Of a stretch of 64,000 nt of DNA, positions 61,271-64,000 are shown in pieces (the stretch's first letter is position 1; each line of letters starts with the position of its first letter). Source of the stretch: Chlamydomonas reinhardtii. Taxonomy: Eukaryota; Chlorophyta; Chlorophyceae; Chlamydomonadales; Chlamydomonadaceae. A program made the position numbers and the translations under genes. Location of the stretch: positions 3,138,753-3,202,752 of the forward strand of contig NC_057019.1 of NCBI RefSeq assembly GCF_000002595.2, given 5' to 3'. The notes below the pieces were generated by a model, which did not search any database, had not been told where the DNA came from, and was given only the letters and a program-made list of their open reading frames with translations.

Positions 61271-63457
61271 GCTACAGCTGAGCAGCGCTGCCCCCCGACC
61301 AGACGCACGTGCCAAAAGCGAGCTCCCGGGCTGAGTGCTGCACACGGCCGTGCTCACGGTACTCCGGCGACTGACGGTCGCCCACGCGCGTGCCTACCGT
61401 GCGGTGGGAGCCCGCCGGCCCGGCGCTGGGGGCGGCCGTGCCCACGGTGGACTGGGATCCCGCCGGCACGGGGCGGCAGGGGAGGAGATCGGCTGCGTGT
61501 GTGACACGACCAACCGGGGTGTGGGCCCGCCGCCAGCGTCGCCCGGAACACGCTCCGACCGTGGTTGCCAACCGTCCAGACTGCTTCAGAATTTTCAGCT
61601 TGGAGGGGCGAAGGTCAGCAGACACGATGGCCGTCGGCAGGTCATCCGTCATTGTAAAGGCTGATGCAAGGGGGGGGGGTTACGAACATTAGTTCCAGAC
61701 CCCACCCTGCAAAACCTATCGACCCCCCCCCCCTGACCGTGCCGTGCAGTGCCGTACATCCCCTCAAACCCCTCTGTTTCTATCAAGATGGCGGCAAACG
61801 ACTGCTTTCAGCGAGCCCTACTTACATGCAAGCATGGGGAGTTCGCAGGGCACGTCTTGACCACAGCACGTTGTCAACATGTTGTGGACATCTTGCGACC
61901 GTCCCAGGCCCGTCCAGATGCACCCAAGTAAAGCACGCCTAAAGATTTGCCGCCTGGGACATAAACATGCGTTTTCTTCCGGCGCGCCAGCACCGGTCCG
62001 CGACTTGTGGCACCTTCTGGCCAGGCGAGACGTGTCGCACCCCAACATCCCAAGCTCCCAACCCAACACATGTTGACGGACGGTAGCCCTTCGTCTTTTG
62101 GTAGGGTCCTGACGTTCCCCTGCCTTCATAAGCTTCCATGGCATGCTTTGGGCAGGTATCCAAAATGTTTGTTCGTCCCCCCCCCCTGCCCACTACGCAC
62201 TAGCCCGAAACGCACTAGCCTGGGAAGGGGGGAGTCAGGCACGCCTGAAGGCTGAAGAGCCACTCCTCTGAAGGACCATCTTGGCCCACACGGAGCTGCC
62301 CTTCCCGCCTTCCGGCATTTCCTGGTGGGTTACCGCCCTCCCAGCCATAACGTACAACGCGTCAAAACCGCGCAAGGACACAACAGCCGTGCCTTTCTCA
62401 GTAGGCGCAACAGAGTTCTACGCTGTTGCGTTTTGCGGTGTACAGCCGCGCTGGTGCTGCGTGCGCAAATGTGGTGGTTCCGGTGCGAGAGGCACCCACC
62501 TAGTCCAAAGGCCTAACCCTCCCCTGGCCTACCCATGGCAGGGCGCGCCTCTCGGCAAAAAACGTCACTTGTCTTACTCTGATGACACGCTGTGCCGGCC
62601 TGACTCAGTGCCAGTACCGCACCCTCCCGTTCGTGCCTGGGTATGCTTCAACGGTTGATATGCGCATTCAGCCTGATTCAGCCTTTATGCTGGCGTGCCT
62701 TCCTTTGCAACTCTCCAAACAGTAGCGTCCGTGCATTTGCACAGCTTGTGCTTGCATCTTCCCTCCGGGGCCTCCGGTAGTATCTCTTCACAGTACAGCA
62801 CACTGCACGCACGGTTATTCCCGCGCTCTACCCTTACGTATGTCGCAACCCGCGCTTGCACGTGCACTGCAACGTCTATCAGCGCAGCGAGCATCCTCTT
62901 TCTTACATACAACAAATCCGTTCATCTGGGTAATTTCAGGCTTAACTTTCAGGCTGGGCCCTGCGACGCCTCCAGCCGCCGCCGCACAACCCAACACCGC
63001 GGCGGCTTGCGCCATCGCGTGGGGGCGGTGCAAAGCGTGTGCGGTTGTGTGCCAGCGCTGGAGGCATGCCCAGGACGTCGTTTTGGGCACTGCCACGCCT
63101 CCAGCCGCCGCCACACAACGTCAACACCGCGGCAGCACGTTCCTACTCCTATGCTCCCGTATGGAGTTGAGTAATGCGGCTGAGCATGTTATCGCCCCAA
63201 AGAATGTGGATTATTGCCGAACGCAACCAACCGCGTCTACAGAGCTCCGGCATCATAGTATGCTCGAGTTGCCCTCCTCCCTCTTTTGTGGAGCCAGAAA
63301 CATTCTTGCACCAGCTCATCTAAGACCTTCGCACTCCTGCCTGCACTACTGCAATGCAAGCACCCGGACTCAGAAAAAACCTCAGGCCCCTCGGCTGCCT
63401 GTACAGTACACAGGTCCAGAAACATATTATGCAGGCCCGAGAGACAAACTCGGTCCC
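61271..63457. other. Intergenic, no gene seen
   Basis: Non-coding as far as I can tell. It holds short direct repeats of GTGCCCACGGT and GTGCTCACGGT type near 61340-61470, and C-runs near 61725 and 62178. A 45-bp direct repeat at about 62961-63006 and 63090-63135 is built around GACGCCTCCAGCCGCCGCC. Confidence 0.5.
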
Positions 63458-64000
63458 TTACTCGAAGCTGCGGAACACCACCTGCACCTCGTTCTCCAGG
63501 TCTGACACGCGCGGCAGGTCCACACGCAGCCGCCCACCCTCTGCCGCCGCGCCGCTGCCGGCCGCCACGACGCCGGGGCTGTAGGTGTAGCTGACCTCGG
63601 GCTGCAGGCGGGCGCCGTTGAGCAGCACCAGGTCGGGCTCACGGCCGCAGTATGACACCAGCTCGCCGTAGCCGCGCACCTGTGATGCCATAAGGGAACA
63701 CGGCGGCAGGGTGTGAGCAGGCGAGCAAGGCGAATTGGGTCGAGGCGCATGGGGTCGGGCCATGCGGTGACAGTGGCGGACAAGGAGAGCAGCTGCGGAT
63801 GTGCGTGCAAGACAGTATGGCAGCGTTCACCATGCAGATACATCAGGACGCCGAGGACACCGTGCCACAAAAAAAGGTTGTCGGCGCTGTGGTTGGATAT
63901 CAAGCGGGCGGCTTACCGTCATGGTGAAGACACACTCCCGGGTGGCGACAACACCGCCGTGGCGGCCGTTGCCGTTGCTGGCGCCGCCACTGACGGAGCT
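63458..64000 (-). CDS. C-terminal exons of a possible GH36 raffinose-synthase-like protein
   Basis: Two exons visible: the last at 63679-63458 (73 residues plus stop) and the 3' part of the preceding exon, from the window edge at 64000 down to 63917. The sequence TRECVFTMT-VRGYGELVSYCGREPD, LLNGARLQPEVSYTYSPG, GRLRVDLPRVSDLENEVQVVF resembles the C-terminal beta-sandwich of plant raffinose synthases and seed-imbibition proteins. In those, a V-G-G-x-Y-S-x-x-P pattern precedes a strand pair. That assignment is from pattern memory on a short fragment; the gene may be something else. The rest lies beyond the window. Confidence 0.5.

Noticed and set aside
60565-61308. A 247-codon open frame on the minus strand
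   Set aside because: It spans the ~205-bp tandem repeats, is Ala/Pro/Arg-rich in the way any frame of GC-rich repeat DNA is, and has no splice structure or known motif.

Overview
The window is nuclear DNA of a volvocine green alga, almost certainly Chlamydomonas reinhardtii or a very close relative. It is GC-rich. The genes have many short exons with GTGAG/GTGCG donors and TGTAA-type 3' signals. One predicted protein, the flagellar docking subunit ODA1/DC2, assembles to 552 aa and agrees with my recollection of the Chlamydomonas protein. All exon models below were assembled by eye and checked for continuous reading phase across every junction. None has transcript support.

Layout of the genic parts. 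1-1372: 3' end of a GT5 soluble starch synthase (+). 2974-5954: an unknown protein with an N-terminal MGCGAS acylation signal (-). 7079-12759: a large F-box-like/leucine-rich-repeat protein (-). 13186-19302: MCM8 helicase, 19 exons (+). 19756-23456: snurportin-1-like U-snRNP import adaptor (+). 25505-28533: plastid-targeted saccharopine-dehydrogenase-like oxidoreductase (-), with a stray duplicate of its first exon at 24325-24962. 28793-31016: CTU1/NCS6 tRNA thiolase (+). 32461-35370: ODA1 (-). 36080-39453: a MUT9/MLK-type histone kinase (+). 44934-46976: SLC35/TPT-type transporter with a histidine-rich loop (-). 50879-56409: receptor-like kinase of 1536 aa (-). 56841-57449: ribosomal protein eS30 (+). 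63458-64000: 3' end of a possible GH36 raffinose-synthase-like gene (-). Four gene pairs are head-to-head and share short intergenic promoters.

Mobile and repeated DNA is concentrated at 39.5-50.8 kb and 57.5-63.4 kb. Two non-autonomous hAT elements (41278-42181 and 48847-49746) each have matching terminal inverted repeats and perfect 8-bp target duplications. The first sits inside a smaller inverted-repeat element whose uninterrupted paralogue lies at 48321-48656. At 59049-59955 lies the C-terminal part of a Fanzor (eukaryotic TnpB-like RNA-guided nuclease), with its zinc ribbon, the GRDVNSATNI motif, a (GGGGS)n linker and a basic tail. Its 3' flank recurs without the nuclease at about 2330-2510 and 23661-24033. 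This is the position from which a guide RNA would be expected, so these copies are the best candidate here for an undescribed system.

The genes do not form one pathway, which is normal for a eukaryotic chromosome. No rRNA, tRNA, CRISPR or virus-derived element was recognised.
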